From Euryodendron excelsum (lineage: Eukaryota > Streptophyta > Magnoliopsida > Ericales > Pentaphylacaceae), in contig CM065394.1 of the NCBI GenBank assembly GCA_033060915.1, forward strand, positions 37,457,501 through 37,521,500: DNA of 64,000 nucleotides, written 5' to 3'. The first letter of the stretch is position 1, and each line of letters opens with the position of its first letter. The notes below the pieces were generated by a model. The model made no database searches. It was not told where the DNA came from and was given only the letters and a program-made list of their open reading frames with translations. The translations under genes were made by a program, and so were the position numbers. This document shows positions 1 through 12,796 of this stretch, one piece after another.

Positions 1-1494
1 AAAAAAAAGAAGGGTTAGGCTAACCGAAGAATTACTTACAAAACAATTCATACACCATGACTTCAGAGTTTACTAAGACTTTGTCAAATGAAATACAGGA
101 GATATATACTCAAGAGAGGTTGGGAGGTCACTGTGCAAACATCACATAGCTTGCCGGCTAAGATTACTACAATTGTTTAAGCTATCATTAGGATATAATT
201 ATGTATAATTAGTCCCTTGAGTGAAAATCACAGTTGAAAATCTTGGGTCCGAGTCATTCCATTGGTATGATTCGTTTTAGCTGAACATGTGTTATTTGGT
301 AGAAAATCGTCATGCAAGTAGAATTTTTATGCAGAAAAACATTCAAAATGATATAGTAGCGATATATTTAAAATTATAAATCCGATTGATGATTGTTTTA
401 TTTATTAAAATTATCAGCCCGATTGATGATTCTTTTTTTATTGAAGAGGTTCATCATGAACCACATCATCTAGACTCGAAATTTTGAATAAAGAATTTGT
501 TGGTATACAGCAGATATTCCTCATGAATTATGACTGTCTCCTCTAATAACCTAGAAATCTGTAGTTTTTCTTTGTGTCACTCAATATTATTTCATGGATA
601 TTCTTTTAGCTTTACAATAGCAGTTCTTTTCTTTCTTTCTTTTTAAATTTTTTAAAATTTCCTTTAAATGATTTGTGAGATGTTAAATGCTTCCTCCTCT
701 CTGTCTTGTAAATATATTTATTTTTCATTTGTCCATTTTAGGAATAATAATACAAAGGTAGGGTTCTGAACATACTCGGCCATTTTTCGATGCCTCTTGA
801 CATTTTATTTTAGCAGAAGCAAATACTTGCAGGTCAGTCACCGGTGACTGTTCCAGTGACGTTGTGTGGGCGATGAGGGGGTGGCGTAGAATTCAGTTGG
901 TGATTTCTTAGGTCATTCTATATATGATATAGTGGTATATATATATATATATATATATTCATATATATTGTTTGGGCATGGTCATACTCATTGGGTCCAT
1001 ACACATTTTAAACTATATATGAATGGCATTATTCAAGGATTATTCGTCACTTGTCTAGACAATGACATTCTTTTTTTTTCTTCTTCTTTCCATTTTTTCT
1101 GTGTTTTATCTGATCACTAAGGTTCTTCAATGGTATTAAAAAATATACACTAGTTGTTAATAAACAATGTTCAATAGACAATACTAATCAGAAATAAAAA
1201 CTAGCAAAAGAATGACAGAAGGTTCAGCTTGTCATTTAATGTGCAGGCTATAATATATTTACAAAAATCAATTCAAGAAAGAGAATTTCTATTGTTGAAT
1301 AGTTTCATTAATTAATTTAGCGCAGCCGCGATGTTGGATGTATTCTACCATATAATTTTCTTATTAAAAGGCATAGAATTTTTACGAAAAGTATGGATCA
1401 ACTACGTACTCATATCCAGTATCAAAGTATTTGTTTATATATATATATAATATGAGTTTAAAATACTATATACAAGTATGGTTCAAGCTAACCC
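1..1494. other. intergenic, no gene recognised
   Basis: AT-rich DNA without a convincing reading frame or splice-linked exon set. It holds a TA microsatellite near 935-958 and scattered T- and A-runs. No transposon end could be defined. Confidence 0.5.
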
Positions 1495-1715
1495 TTTTTT
1501 TTATTTTGATGATCCAGAACAGCCGCCCAACCCAAGCCATATTGACCACGGAGAGAGCAGGTGGAACCCCCTTACCCTCCACCAGTCAGGTAAATGCAGT
1601 AGAGCTAACGCAGTTGGCAAGCCTTGAACTCGGGATGCATGACGCAACTACCCTCATAGCCTATCGCCTATCTTGCTCTGCACTTAACAACTGTGTTGCA
1701 CTCTCGGGGGTAAAT
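1495..1715 (-). mobile_element. SINE-like retroposon, older copy
   Basis: On the minus strand the element ends in an A-run, seen as T's at 1495-1502. The end preceding that tail (TTGGGNNGNTGTTCTG, then RTNATCAAAA) matches the element at 9558-9776. A pol III B-box-like GTTCAAGGC lies on the minus strand at 1621-1629, in the same relative position as in the second copy. No target-site duplication could be found, and the 5' end is uncertain. The family is inferred from the two copies, not matched to a named SINE. Confidence 0.5.
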
Positions 1716-3751
1716 TTACCCTTTTATTCAGGTTGGTTGTTGACGAGATGGTTTTGCTGTGAGAGGTTCAAACGTATCTTTCGTGAAATTCACCTAACGA
1801 ATTAGTTATATTAACATAAAGCCCCTGACCGGTAGTATCCTATTTGTCAGCTCTTATTTATCTTATTCTAATAACTTATTTCCAAAGTTTGCTTTATTTC
1901 TTTGTCAAAGTAAACAACCGTATACTTCGGTTTTGGTCTTAAATTTAGGGAAATTTACATCCATTACAATGACATATATCTCATTTTCCCGCATGCTTAA
2001 TGATAGCCTAGCTTGGACTTAAAAAATTTAAATAACCTAATGATAGATATGATTACCTTCATTCTATTAATCAAGCGCTGAGATATAATGAAATTTGTCT
2101 TTTTCCATAGCTATGGAGTCAAGGGGAGATTATGAATTCATGTAACCAATTAAGGTGCCATTTGGTTTTGGCTTTCTTCGCTAATTATTATTATTATTTT
2201 TTTGGTGCAAAGAAATTCTTCGCTAACTTCTGGTTTTTAAGTCAACAGCCTATGATTTATAAATTTTAATTAGCTTTTATGGCCGAAATCTTCACTTTTC
2301 TGGGGTCAAAAGACAATAATTTTGGAAACTATTTTATTCACTTTTTAGAAGTTAAATTTTTTTATTGAAAAGCCCGGACTTAGAATAGTTAAACCAAACA
2401 TGATATTAAGTAATTGGGATTAAAACTTTGCTTTCAAGGTAATTGTCGAGCACACTGTCAATCAAGGATTTTGCTATCCATCAGTCAGTGCTTGTCCAAT
2501 AGGTGCGAGTGTGAATAGCGTTGCCTGTCAACCAATCGGTGAAAATGTCAGGTGGACCCTCAGCTTTTCAAGAATGGTAGAATAGAAAGTTCATGAACTT
2601 TGCTTCTGTTGAGTGAATGATTGCTGCATATGCTTCCAAACAAATAATTCATTTGGACTTATTTTTCTTGGCATGGTTTAAGGAATTTGAACGGGATTAT
2701 GGGTTTTTTGAATTTATGTGAGCAATGGAATTCACGTTCGTTGATAAAGTGAGCTAGAATCCAATTTATGATGTTTAATTTTCTAGACCTAATGATGGTC
2801 TATGTCTACCGTTTGCACCTCACATGAACCACATTAGGTAATTGTTACTGTTTAGAGATAGAAGAAAAGTTTAAACATTTTAACTATCGTCACTTAGATT
2901 TCAGTATTATGCATGACCAAAAACGTAAAAATTATAAAGTAAGAGGTATATGAAAATAAGGGTGTTACCTTTTCAATACATATATATATATATATATATA
3001 TTTCCTTCAATGTGAATTATATTACACACAATAAACAGGTATGCTATTAAAATCTTATGTCTCCAAATTGTAGTTTACTCGAGGAGAGGGGTTAGCCCTG
3101 TTTGAGATTCAAAAGAACTACGTGGAGCCCCCAAACATGATAGAGGTCATGGAATTAACTTACACTCCTCTGTTTTTGAATTTTAGCCTCTCAATGTACC
3201 CAAAAAAACAAAAATTTGTATCTTATCCACAGGAGACATGTTACTCCAAAACAAAATGAATTCTAGTATTGATTGTATAGACAAAAAATCCTTAAATATT
3301 GATGGTGATCCCTCGTCAATATATCACAGGCTACGTACGAATGAGAGAGAGAGTGGAACCCTTGTGCACCCTTTGATCGATTGGTGGTGTAAATGTTTTG
3401 CTACGTACGTCGTCGCTTTTTATGTTTGAAGCCTCGTTCCACGCTAGTGAAACGCAGGTCACATGTTCTTTTCTCACGTACATACGTCTCTAGCATTCAT
3501 GCATTTAATCAGCCATACAATTTTGAGGATCTGAGAAGTTAGCTCGATTGTTTATCGTGAAAACTTGCGTGAATGCACGCATTGCTTTCAATATATGAAT
3601 GCAGAAGTAGTTGGCAGTTTGATTAATGAAACGGTAGCACAAATTTTGCATTGAGAATGCATGGTATACACAATTTCGGTAATGATATATAACCAGAAAA
3701 TTTATACAGAATTTCTATATAAAATGAAATAGTTAAATAAGAATCTTTCAC
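1716..3751. other. intergenic, no gene recognised
   Basis: AT-rich spacer with a TA microsatellite near 2982-3001. Short ORFs such as the 63-codon one at 3238 lack any recognisable domain. Nothing else can be supported. Confidence 0.5.
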
Positions 3752-3940
3752 GATGATACTATTCTTTTAAAAAATTTGTACGAAAAATCCCACCAGAATG
3801 ATGAAGTGATGATATTTTTGTAATGAAAATTAAGTTATCATGATGAAAATTTTGTATTAAAATAAAAGGCTTTCATTCAACTATATTATTTTGTATAAAA
3901 ATTATGTATAAATTTTTTGACTATATTACATTATCCTTAT
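3752..3940. mobile_element. MITE family M1, copy a
   Basis: About 190 bp with AT-rich, imperfect terminal inverted repeats (left GATACTATTCTTTTA, right ACATTATCCTTAT). The core reads as AATGATGNNGTGATG, then ATCATGATGA, then TTCATTCAACTATATTATT. The same arrangement recurs at 19109, 19459, 30043 and 31301, so this is a dispersed non-coding element. The superfamily is not determined. Confidence 0.5.
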
Positions 3941-4111
3941 TACAAAGATATTATAGTCATGTCATTCTAGTAAATTTTTTTAAAACATAGCATTTTCTGA
4001 AAAAAAAAAAGCATTTTACTTTCAATATTATTTCTCACTCCTACAAAAGCTGAACCGCTGCTACGGCCCCTCATACACGTGTACAATATTCTGTACGAAT
4101 TTATCAATATA

Positions 4112-5010
4112 TTAAATTAGGAGCAGATTCAGGATATTCGGTTAGTGGTGGCAAAATTTATATAGAATCATATATAAAATTATTTTTTAAACGATATAAT
4201 GTTTGGCTTTTTAAAAGCAAAAAGTAAAAAAAAATCTTACCAAACAGGACCTAATGATGCCAAAAAGGAAGGGGGTCCGCCTTTATACAAAGACAGTATT
4301 TACCCCCTAACAAAATTATGATTTTTTATAAATTAAAAGGTGACTCTATATTTTCCTTATAACTTCGAAATTTTATTTTACAAATTGTATGTACGACTTT
4401 TTATATTTTGAAAATAACTCTTGACAACCCCATTTAGCATGCTATTGCAAATATCTTTCTCATTACATACAATCAATCTATCATTCACCTATTGATCATC
4501 TATTTTGATTGTGAAGCCTGTTCTTCACAATTTTTCATAGAAAAAAAAAAACTTTCTCTATGATTGAAATCGCAACAGATAAAATTAGTGTTAAAACCAG
4601 AAGATCCATAAATACTTAGAGTTTGAAATTTCAAGAGAAGTTTTGAGTGTTTGGATCATAAGTCATTGATGGATAGAATGAAAATTTGAAATTTTTTCTA
4701 GAATAGACAAATAAAATATTAAAGGTATGCATAATAATATTTTAATTTAATATTATGATAGAGGGCTTTGTTTGTGTTACTTGGCTAAAGGTGTTAGTAA
4801 ATCTTTATCTTTTGCCTACACGTTAATTAATTTAGTGAGTGCAAAGATAAATGTTAATAAATTCAGAATAATGTACTATATTTATAACTTAAAGTAAAAT
4901 AAATATATTAAATTTTTTTTTAAAAAATAATGAAAATTTTGAGCCTTGTATTAAATAAAAATAAACTATCGTTATAGTAAAAATCATTATATTTTAATAG
5001 CACTATATGA
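4112..5010. repeat. dispersed repeat R1, copy 1
   Basis: Roughly 0.8-0.9 kb that aligns by eye with 16534-17331. Both begin with a GGAGCAGATTCA / GGGGCGGATCCA type end. They share ATGACTTTTTATATTTTGAAAA-like and TTTAATTTAATATTA blocks and the phrase GATAGAGGG. The second copy ends in GATCCGCCC, the inverse of its start, so the unit looks like a non-autonomous TIR element. This copy has a further AT-rich insertion around 4200-4256. Confidence 0.5.
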
Positions 5011-5493
5011 AATAAAATAATCATTCACATACTTTTCTTTCACTTTCTGGAATTGTTACTTGGATTCAATCAGGTGTCACCATTAATCAGTACACATGGG
5101 ACCACTGAATTATTAGTAGACCTAAGACTAAAAGCTGCATCATTTAAAACGAAGAGATTCACAAGAAGAGCTAAGTTAAATGGATCTCTCTCTCTCTCCA
5201 TCGTGGAAAGGTCGTGGCCGCCGCTGTATAATAGTTGCAATTTTCAAGTCAATCACCGTACATAATGAGGCAGTTGTTGGGTTATCTTATCTATGGTTTT
5301 TTTTTAATCCCATGATTGTTCCAATTCCATGGCCCTTGTCCCTAACATAAGCCCCATGGAAGTCTTAATAAACTTGCAGTTTTCTGCCAGAACGGCGGAG
5401 CTGTATTAGCAGGGATTGTGTCAGTCTGTTAATTTTGTTCAAATAATATACAACTGGTATTTACAAGTTGAAGCGGTAGAAAAATCACTTAGG

Positions 5494-5950
5494 ACTCGTT
5501 TGAGAATAATTTTTTTAATGAAATAAGCCGTTTAAAAAAATATAAAAAAATAAGTTGGTTTAAAAAACACTTGGTTGGGTTATTTGGTATAGACTAGCTT
5601 AAAATTTTTTTGACTTTTGAATACAAAAATGATCAAAGGTCTTTAAAAGTAAATTAGATTGCATATTTTATCATTAATTATAGTAGTGAAGCTAAATAAA
5701 ATTTCAACATTAATTATATTTAGTATACTAATTTATTTTTAAAATTAATTATTTTAAAAAATTTTCACTACATTAGAATAAGTAAAAAAAAGCTTCAAAA
5801 TTTTTAATTTTTCCTTTTTGGCTTATTAACCTAAAAAAGGAAAAAAAAACTAGCTTATTATTAACTAAAAAAACTCGCTACCAAGCGCCAAGTGCTTACT
5901 TTAAGCAAAAAGCTAAAACGCACTTGAAATAAGCTATTTCCAAACGAGTC
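5494..5950. mobile_element. MITE with GACTCGTTTG termini
   Basis: About 457 bp bounded by GACTCGTTTGAGAATA on the left and its near inverse TATTTCCAAACGAGTC on the right. Subterminal AAATAAGCC and ATAAGCTATTT also mirror each other. The interior is AT-rich and non-coding. No clear target-site duplication is visible, so the superfamily is open. Confidence 0.55.
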
Positions 5951-7020
5951 ATAGCCCAATAAAGTGTTTTTTTTTTTTTTATAATTTCGTTATGGTGTCC
6001 GGACCATCCTTCACCTAAACTTATGCTTCATTTGGAACTTAAATTTTCAGTGAAAAAAAAAAATATGAAGAAAAATTGAACAAAATAAAAAAATAATTTT
6101 ATTTTATTTTTTATCACGTTTTTCTTTCCCTTTACTTTTCAAACTAAAAATTCGAATTTCCAACTAAGCATTAGTTTTCTTTGGGAAAGAAAAAAAAGTA
6201 GGGGAGCACTCTTCGCACTTTTGCTTTATTTTGGCAAAAGCCGATTTAACACGAGCGTTAACAACTGCCTTACTGTGATTAGCAGTCAATCTCCACTAAC
6301 ACCATGTTTGGTGGAAGGAAAAACAAGGAAGAAGGATGAAATGTCCTAAAATATCCTATTTTCACTTTTTTGGTTGGCTTAGAGGAAGAGAGAGAAGAAA
6401 CAGTGAAGGAAAATTTTTTTATTATTGAGTACCGGCACGGTGAAAACGACTCATTATTGATTCTTGTGGCTTGTGTGGCCTTTTCACATTAACGTTGGAC
6501 AAATCTCCGTACATGTTGATCAGCATCTAATATTGATTCCTGTTTGTTTTGTCAAAGGTGCTGCAATATTTTCAACGAACTTTCAAGATGGTGTAAGAAA
6601 GTTAGCTTGGGAGTGAGCAGCCCAGGACAATTGTGAAGGGCAGGTGAGTTGCATTTCACTATTTATTTTATTGATTTTTTTTTTAAAGTTTTCTACCTTC
6701 TAGATACAAAGGTGAAAGTCCAATGAGCTATCGTCATTTCTATCATCATGAGGCCATAAATTATTATAAAATATGTGGAAAAAGAAATGGTCCCCTAATA
6801 TATGCACATGCAGACAGTGAGCTCTATTTTCAGATTCTTTTTCTAGGTTTTGATTTTTACACGTTGGAGGAATGGGGATCTTATAAAATCCTACCCTGCT
6901 GTTGAGTATAACAAAGCAATATATATATAAGAACTAGTTTGTACACTCCTAAGCAGAAGAGTCTCTCTTTCAGCCTTGAAGGAAACCAAAGCGTTTCCTT
7001 AGGGACTGGAAGCATCACTC

Positions 7021-7023
<3 letters not shown>
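5951..7023. other. upstream region of the TT2-like MYB
   Basis: No gene recognised. A purine-rich fold with TGTTTGGTGGAAGG at about 6306 resembles the left ends of other A/G-rich hairpin elements here. The 3' 100 bp hold the MYB TATA-like box and 5' leader. Confidence 0.45.
6922..6930 (+). promoter_or_regulatory. TATA-like box of the TT2-like MYB
   Basis: TATATATAA lies 160 bp upstream of the start codon at 7090. This leaves room for a 5' leader of about 130 nt that would include the whole AG microsatellite. It is called from consensus and position only. Confidence 0.4.

Positions 7024-7090
<67 letters not shown>
7024..7090 (+). repeat. (AG)33 microsatellite abutting the MYB start codon
   Basis: An uninterrupted AG run of 67 nt whose last A is the A of the ATG at 7090. 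It would sit in the 5' leader and contact the initiation codon directly. GAGA tracts are known binding sites for plant BPC/GAGA-binding proteins. Length polymorphism is expected. Confidence 0.9.
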
Positions 7091-7093
<3 letters not shown>

Positions 7094-8460
7094 GGAGAAG
7101 TCCTTGTTGTTCCAAGGAAGGCATGAACAGAGGGGCTTGGACTGCCATGGAAGACAAGGTTCTCACAGACTACATCAAAGTCCATGGAGAAGGAAAATGG
7201 AGAAACGTTCCCAAGAGAGCAGGTGAGATAGGGTTGCTTGAGTTTTTTTCATGTTATTCCATTTGAGGAATAAAAAGGAAAACATAGTTTGAATGGTTTA
7301 TATATATTTATATATATATATGTATATGTATATGCAGGGCTTAAGAGATGTGGGAAGAGTTGCAGGCTTCGCTGGTTGAATTACCTGAGACCTGATATTA
7401 AAAGAGGAAACATAACCCGTGATGAAGAGGACCTCATAATCAGGCTTCACAAGCTCCTTGGAAACAGGTATTTTTTAATCTCCTTAAATCCCAAAAAAAA
7501 AACTGTTTACCAATTAAGAATTTGTTTGGATTCTATTCAAAAGCTATTGTTGACCATGTTCCCGTCCTGCATTGCCATTACTCAACGAGATAATTCTCTT
7601 CTAAAAACCAGTTGACGTACTCAATAATAGAGCTCCCACTATTTTTTTTTTGTTGCGTTTGAAAACCTTTTAATTCACTGAAACAGGCTCTCTGCACATG
7701 AGTGTTTTGACCCTCTTAAATCTTGCAGTGGTTGGAGTCTCATGCAAAGTGCTGTGATCGTAAAACGTTTTAATTAACAAAATGACACATTTATATATCT
7801 ATTTTTTTTTAATAACAAACAATAAGAAACCCTTAAATGCATATATGCAGATGGTCTTTGAAAACCTTTTAATTCATGGAAACAGCCTTTTGCACGCGTG
7901 CTTTTTCATCGTCTTTAAATCCTATAGCGGCAAGAGGCTCGTGCAATGGGCTGCTGTTATCTTAAAACCCTTAATTAACAAAATAAGATGTTTATTTATT
8001 TATATTTTTTTATATATAAAAAATAACAAGCCCTTAAATGCATACATGCAGATGGTCTCTGATAGCCGGAAGGCTACCCGGGCGAACAGACAATGAAATC
8101 AAGAATTACTGGAACACCAACATTGGCAAAAAAGTTCAAGGACACCCAAGCTCTACTTCAAATCGCAAGCCCTCAAATCAATCCAAAGAAAAGCCAAATC
8201 CATCAATCCAACGGTCGCAAAAGATACAATCATGTGCAGTCCGTACCAAGGCATCGAGATGCTCCAAAGTCTTTATCAGTTCATCAGAGCCACAAAACAC
8301 TCAGCACGTTGAATCCAAGCCAGAAGTAGGAACATCCACAATTCAGGACTTTGATTTCGCGATGGACTTTGAAATGGACGAGAAGTTTTTGTCTGATTTG
8401 CTCAACAATGATTTTGCACCTCTTCTCCATTCCGACATGGATTGGCTCCAAGAACACTAG
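7090..8460 (+). CDS. TT2-like: R2R3-MYB transcription factor, TT2-like (subgroup 5)
   Basis: Nuclear DNA-binding activator of the type that controls proanthocyanidin/flavonoid genes together with bHLH and WD40 partners. Exons are 7090-7222, 7338-7467 and 8052-8460, giving 223 residues; the first two have the usual R2R3-MYB lengths of 133 and 130 nt. R2 tryptophans are at 17, 37 and 57. R3 has I70 in the first position, then W89 and W108. The bHLH-contact motif D/E-L-x2-R-x3-L-x6-L-x3-R is complete at 76-95. Residues 151-160 read [10 protein letters not shown], a motif I associate with the TT2 clade. The C-terminus is acidic (about 186-219) and ends DMDWLQEH. The start was chosen because MGRSPCC is the canonical N-terminus. 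Intron 2 carries a duplication with a decoy acceptor (7658-8057). The exact orthologue needs phylogeny; a related PA-regulating MYB is the main alternative. Confidence 0.9.
7658..8057 (+). repeat. 200-bp tandem duplication including a 3' splice site
   Basis: Two diverged units, 7658-7856 and 7857-8057. Both begin TTTGAAAACCTTTTAATTCA (second unit after TGGTC) or its equivalent and run through CCCTTAAATGCATA, then ATGCAG and ATGGTC. The unit ends six bases inside exon 3, so acceptor AGs exist at both 7849-7850 and 8050-8051. Only the downstream one leads into the R3 third helix. Using the upstream one would add W-S-L-K-T-F and then a stop. Confidence 0.8.
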
Positions 8461-9539
8461 GAAAAAAAAAAAAAAAAAAGCGGGGGACCTTAACTGTATC
8501 TATTGTATCTTAATTATCTTGTATATATCTAATTAAGGTACATGTTCATTAGATTCAGCTTTGTTCTACAATAAAAATCCCCCTAGCCGGCTAAACCACT
8601 AGGAAGAATTCAACGAGGAATTAAGATCTTTATTTATAAGTGACCACATGAGAGCAAAAATAAGATTAACTAACATAAATCTCGTATTTTTCGCTTTATT
8701 TTCTTATCATTTCTGTAAGTTTTGGTGGGTATTTCAACATACTTCAAAGGTCACCATAATGGCCGTAAAATTAGTTGATGGTGGAACGAACAAGCCAATT
8801 ACGTTGCATTTTCGTATAAGTAAGTGTAACAAGAAAAATTAGCTTAATTAGTTGATGATGCTTTTGGACATATACCTAATCTCTCAATTATTTGAAACCT
8901 CCAAATCAAGAAAGACAAAAAACAAGTTGAGAAAGCTCCATTAGTGGAATTGTTATAAATTCGAACATATGAAGGTGGTCCATGTGTAAAGTAGATATCT
9001 TGTCAGGAAGACTCAATTCAATAATACACACGAATTTGGTATCTGGGGTTTTTGGCATTGAAAACGGCCAAATGAAATCTGTGGGACATTTGATCTGGTC
9101 ACTTTCAAGACTTGTTAAATGAATACCCATTGCTGTCCAAGTTTCTTCATTGAATAAATGTCTGAAAATGCAGAAAAAAAACCTACTACTGTATATGTAA
9201 GCTTGGGATCCAAGGTTTAATGTTGACCGGAGGGCAACTTCGATTTAAAATACTAAGGTAACCACAAAAGCCTTGGTTCATGTTCCAAAATGGACAGTTG
9301 AACAGAGGGTTTTCTCTCTCTCTCTCTGGCGGGGTGTGGGGGGAGCATTTCTTCCTCTTTGAAAAATTTAACAAATGTGAAATCATATTACGGTGCAATT
9401 CGGCATAGAGGTTCAATATTTAATCATTCGAACTAAACTAGGTAATTTTCTGTCAATTTTTGTCCGAATTATTTTTCTCATTTTAATAAGGTCATCTTGC
9501 AAAATGATGTCAGATTCCGTGGTTCTGTGTGGGCTTGGT
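8461..9539. other. 3' flank of the MYB gene, no further gene
   Basis: An A-run follows the stop codon at 8462-8479 and ordinary AT-rich flank comes after it. ORFs of 60-80 codons on either strand show no domain. Confidence 0.5.
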
Positions 9540-9794
9540 CCATGTCCTGTTCTCTTTTTTGTTTTTTTATTTTTTTTTTGATAACTCAGAACAACTACCC
9601 AACCTAACACAACATTGGAAAGAGCCACTTAAATTGGGGTGGAAGTAAGACCCTTAGAACCCACCCACATATAAATAGTAAGGCTAACACAATTGACAAG
9701 ACTTAAACTCGGGGCACATGCATTCACTACGCCTGTTCTACTCCACGCTTACCAACTACGAAGCATCCCCGGGGTTCCATGTGCTGTTCTCTTT
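9540..9794 (-). mobile_element. SINE with 18-bp target-site duplication
   Basis: The insert at 9558-9776 is flanked by CCATGTCCTGTTCTCTTT (9540-9557) and CCATGTGCTGTTCTCTTT (9777-9794), one mismatch in 18. On the minus strand the 219-bp element starts with a tRNA-like segment containing TAGTTGGTAAGCG (A-box-like). A B-box-like GAGTTTAAGTC follows, and the element ends in an A-rich tail adjoining the left duplication. These are the hallmarks of a pol III-transcribed, LINE-mobilised SINE. The copy at 1495-1715 is a relative. Confidence 0.8.
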
Positions 9795-12700
9795 GCTTGC
9801 ATTAGGACTGGTCTCATTGAGATTTCGGTCTCATGCACAGCGCTACGGTATCCTAGCCCAGGGCAGGTGCTGGCATGGCTTAGTTACACCTTTTTTCTAC
9901 ATAAAAAAAAGTAATTATTTCTCCGCCGCTAAAGGTACGGCCAAAATTTAAAAAAAAAGGGGTGATTGGACTTTTCTTTTCTGGTTTATACGAATTTATT
10001 TAATTTTTTTTTACAATTAACCACATAAGTTAAGTTTTCCTCAACAAATATTAGTTTACAAATTCCATATATTATTGACTTATTTCTTTAAAGCTTGTCC
10101 GGCAATAAGACATAATTTGTGTAATTCAAATATATTCTGAAAGGATGTAGAAAACATGTGCCACATGTTTTTTTTTTTTTTTTTTATATTCATACAATAC
10201 CTAACACTGGAATTCAAATGTTTTAATTTGTAAGGTTACTTTTTGAAAAAAAATGCTTTTTGGAATCAGAAAGGTTAGATTGAAATGTTTACTTCATGTA
10301 AAGCGAAAAATAATTGATGGTAAGTTTAAAACCTTTCAATTTTAGCAGTTTATGAGTTCTTACCATTGCCATCAGTGGCACATAAAAGGCATGTAGGCAC
10401 CTGTATATAATAAAATTAAGTTGTCTTATCAATGCAAATTAGAATATTTTAAGAGAACTACGTAACCTCAGCTGAAAAAAGAGGAGAGAGGAGAAGAAAA
10501 AGTTTTATGGGTTATTCCAAAATAAGTTAGTCGCTAGCCAATTTTGTGTTTTGGAGTCATTTATGCAAGTCTACCTGTGAGATTTGTTTAGAAAAGATCA
10601 CTTGAAAAACCACCAGGAACAACCTCTTTTCTATTTACTTTTGCTTTTCCTTCGGTAATTAACTTGAGTTCACACCACTATATATATATATATATATATG
10701 TTGTGTATCATAGTCTCTGGGAAAAAAATAATATAGCTGGTTTATTCTTGTTTTTTTAAGGATATTTAAGCACCTTATAGATACCTTGAATACTTTGTTG
10801 CATGAACTCTTATAAAATGTACTCGGTGGCAAATCTCGACGCTTAAAAGACTCTCACATTTGAATAAAGGCATGATTGTGAATATGTGTCACGCATATGT
10901 GGTTCGATATTCACATAACAAAAATAGTTATTATCCAAGAAAATATGTATTAAATTCCTAAATTACACTTGAAATATTCTATAGAATCTTGTAAATAATT
11001 TTTTATTTGAGAAAATATATATATATATATATATATTAAGAAATGTAAATAGTTTGATACATTCTCATGTCCTTGAAAAAAAGAATTAAGTGAATTTGAC
11101 ACTTAAACAAATATGACACCCCCAACATCCATACTCCTATATCACATATTTGAGTATATGTTGTTGGGTGTGTATTTTGATTATGTAGTGTTCATACAAT
11201 TAAGAGAAAAAAAACTGAAAGAATACATGAGAGCGGAATAACAAACATACTAGTTATGGGTCTCAAGACATTAGGAGAAGCGAAAAAACGAATGACTTTA
11301 AGACTCCAATACTTTTGACCAGTTGTGACTAAAGTATTATTGTTAGTTAAGTATTTTATAATTATTTTAAATTTGTATTCTCTATTAATAATAAACTATT
11401 CTCTTGCACTTAATTGTTATTTTATTAAATCACCTTAATTTTTGGTGTTGCATGTGTGTGATCGTACTTCCATATATATTTGGGCATGGGGCTAAAATCC
11501 CAACATATGCCGTATAAGGAATCCAAGGCAGAGCCATAAACCCACCACAAGGTTGAAGTCAAGTAGACTTTTATGTAAGTTATAGGTCCTACGTCCCAAA
11601 CCTTTTGGCATTGGAACATGGCTTCACTCTGCCATGACATGGCCCTGGGCCAGCAGAGGAGTGACAGGGTACAGTGGAGTCAGATCAGTTCCTTTCACTT
11701 AGACTGAGATCATTCACTCGGGTTCAGAAAGCTCGTGGGTGATTTCGATGGGACCTGTGTCAAAACACATGGGCTTAACGGCCGTCCCTAGCCACGGGGC
11801 CAACGGTCATGCATTTAGCCACTTGTCATCCAACTAGAGAGATATTTTTGAAAGAAAAAACACCACTATTACAAAATAATTTGTACAAAGAAAATCTATT
11901 ACAATTGAGAATATGATAATAGGTGTTTTATTTAAAAAAAATAATTTTCATTCAAATATGTTGTAGGATGATAAACTTAGGATTTGAATCCTCTTTATTT
12001 TATTGTTAGAATCGAAATCTTTATTTTATTTGTTGAAGTGTTGACACGTCACTTAAAATAAAAATAAAAGGTTCAAATAAATTAACTTAAATTTTATTTA
12101 AAAATAAATAATTTTGGACTTATATATAAAAAAATAAATTTTAATATAAAACGTTTTAGTTTTGATAAGACTTTATCTAATTCATTAATTGATGAAATAT
12201 AAATTTTCAACCTAACCATGAAATAAAGAGAATCTAAATTCATAAATTTTATATAAATTTTCACCCTGCGTAGCTTCACCGTTTTAAAATTATGGGCTAA
12301 AACTATAATTTTTCTTTTTAATAAAAGACCACAAAGGATGAAAATTCAGTAAAAAGAAACTCTGTTAGTAAAAGTTTACTCCAATTATTGGAGTGGGGCT
12401 TGGAACAGAAAACTTTCCATTGTTTCATAGTTTGTGACTTCATGTAAAATAGGTAAAAGCTGTACAGTAGCAATAAAACTCGTGTATCACAAGTTTGATA
12501 AATGTTATAAAAATATAATTTTGTACATAATATTCACACCTAATGATGTCGTGTGTGTTCCTTTCATTTTAAATAAAAAAAATACTATTTCTTTTCGGTA
12601 GAGATTTTTGTACCAAAAAAAAAACCGTTAATAGAATTTTTTTTTTGAATATTTTTTACCTGACCATTATTTAAATTCCGTGAATAATGAACTCCACGGT

Positions 12701-12796
12701 CCAAAACAAAAATGTTTCTAGGATTTGCCATATATAATCATCTTATCTTATGTTGGTACCTTAGGGCACAAAACAAACCACTTCATAATTAAGAAT
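9795..12796. other. intergenic, no gene recognised
   Basis: AT-rich with TA microsatellites near 10679-10699 and 11017-11036. A less AT-rich stretch at 11450-11830 has no usable ORF or motif that I recognise. No complete transposon could be delimited. Confidence 0.5.

Noticed and set aside
6939..7226. 95-codon ORF with an RERERE run upstream of and overlapping the MYB start
   Set aside because: It is the AG microsatellite read in another frame; MYB exon 1 occupies the same bases in a conserved frame.
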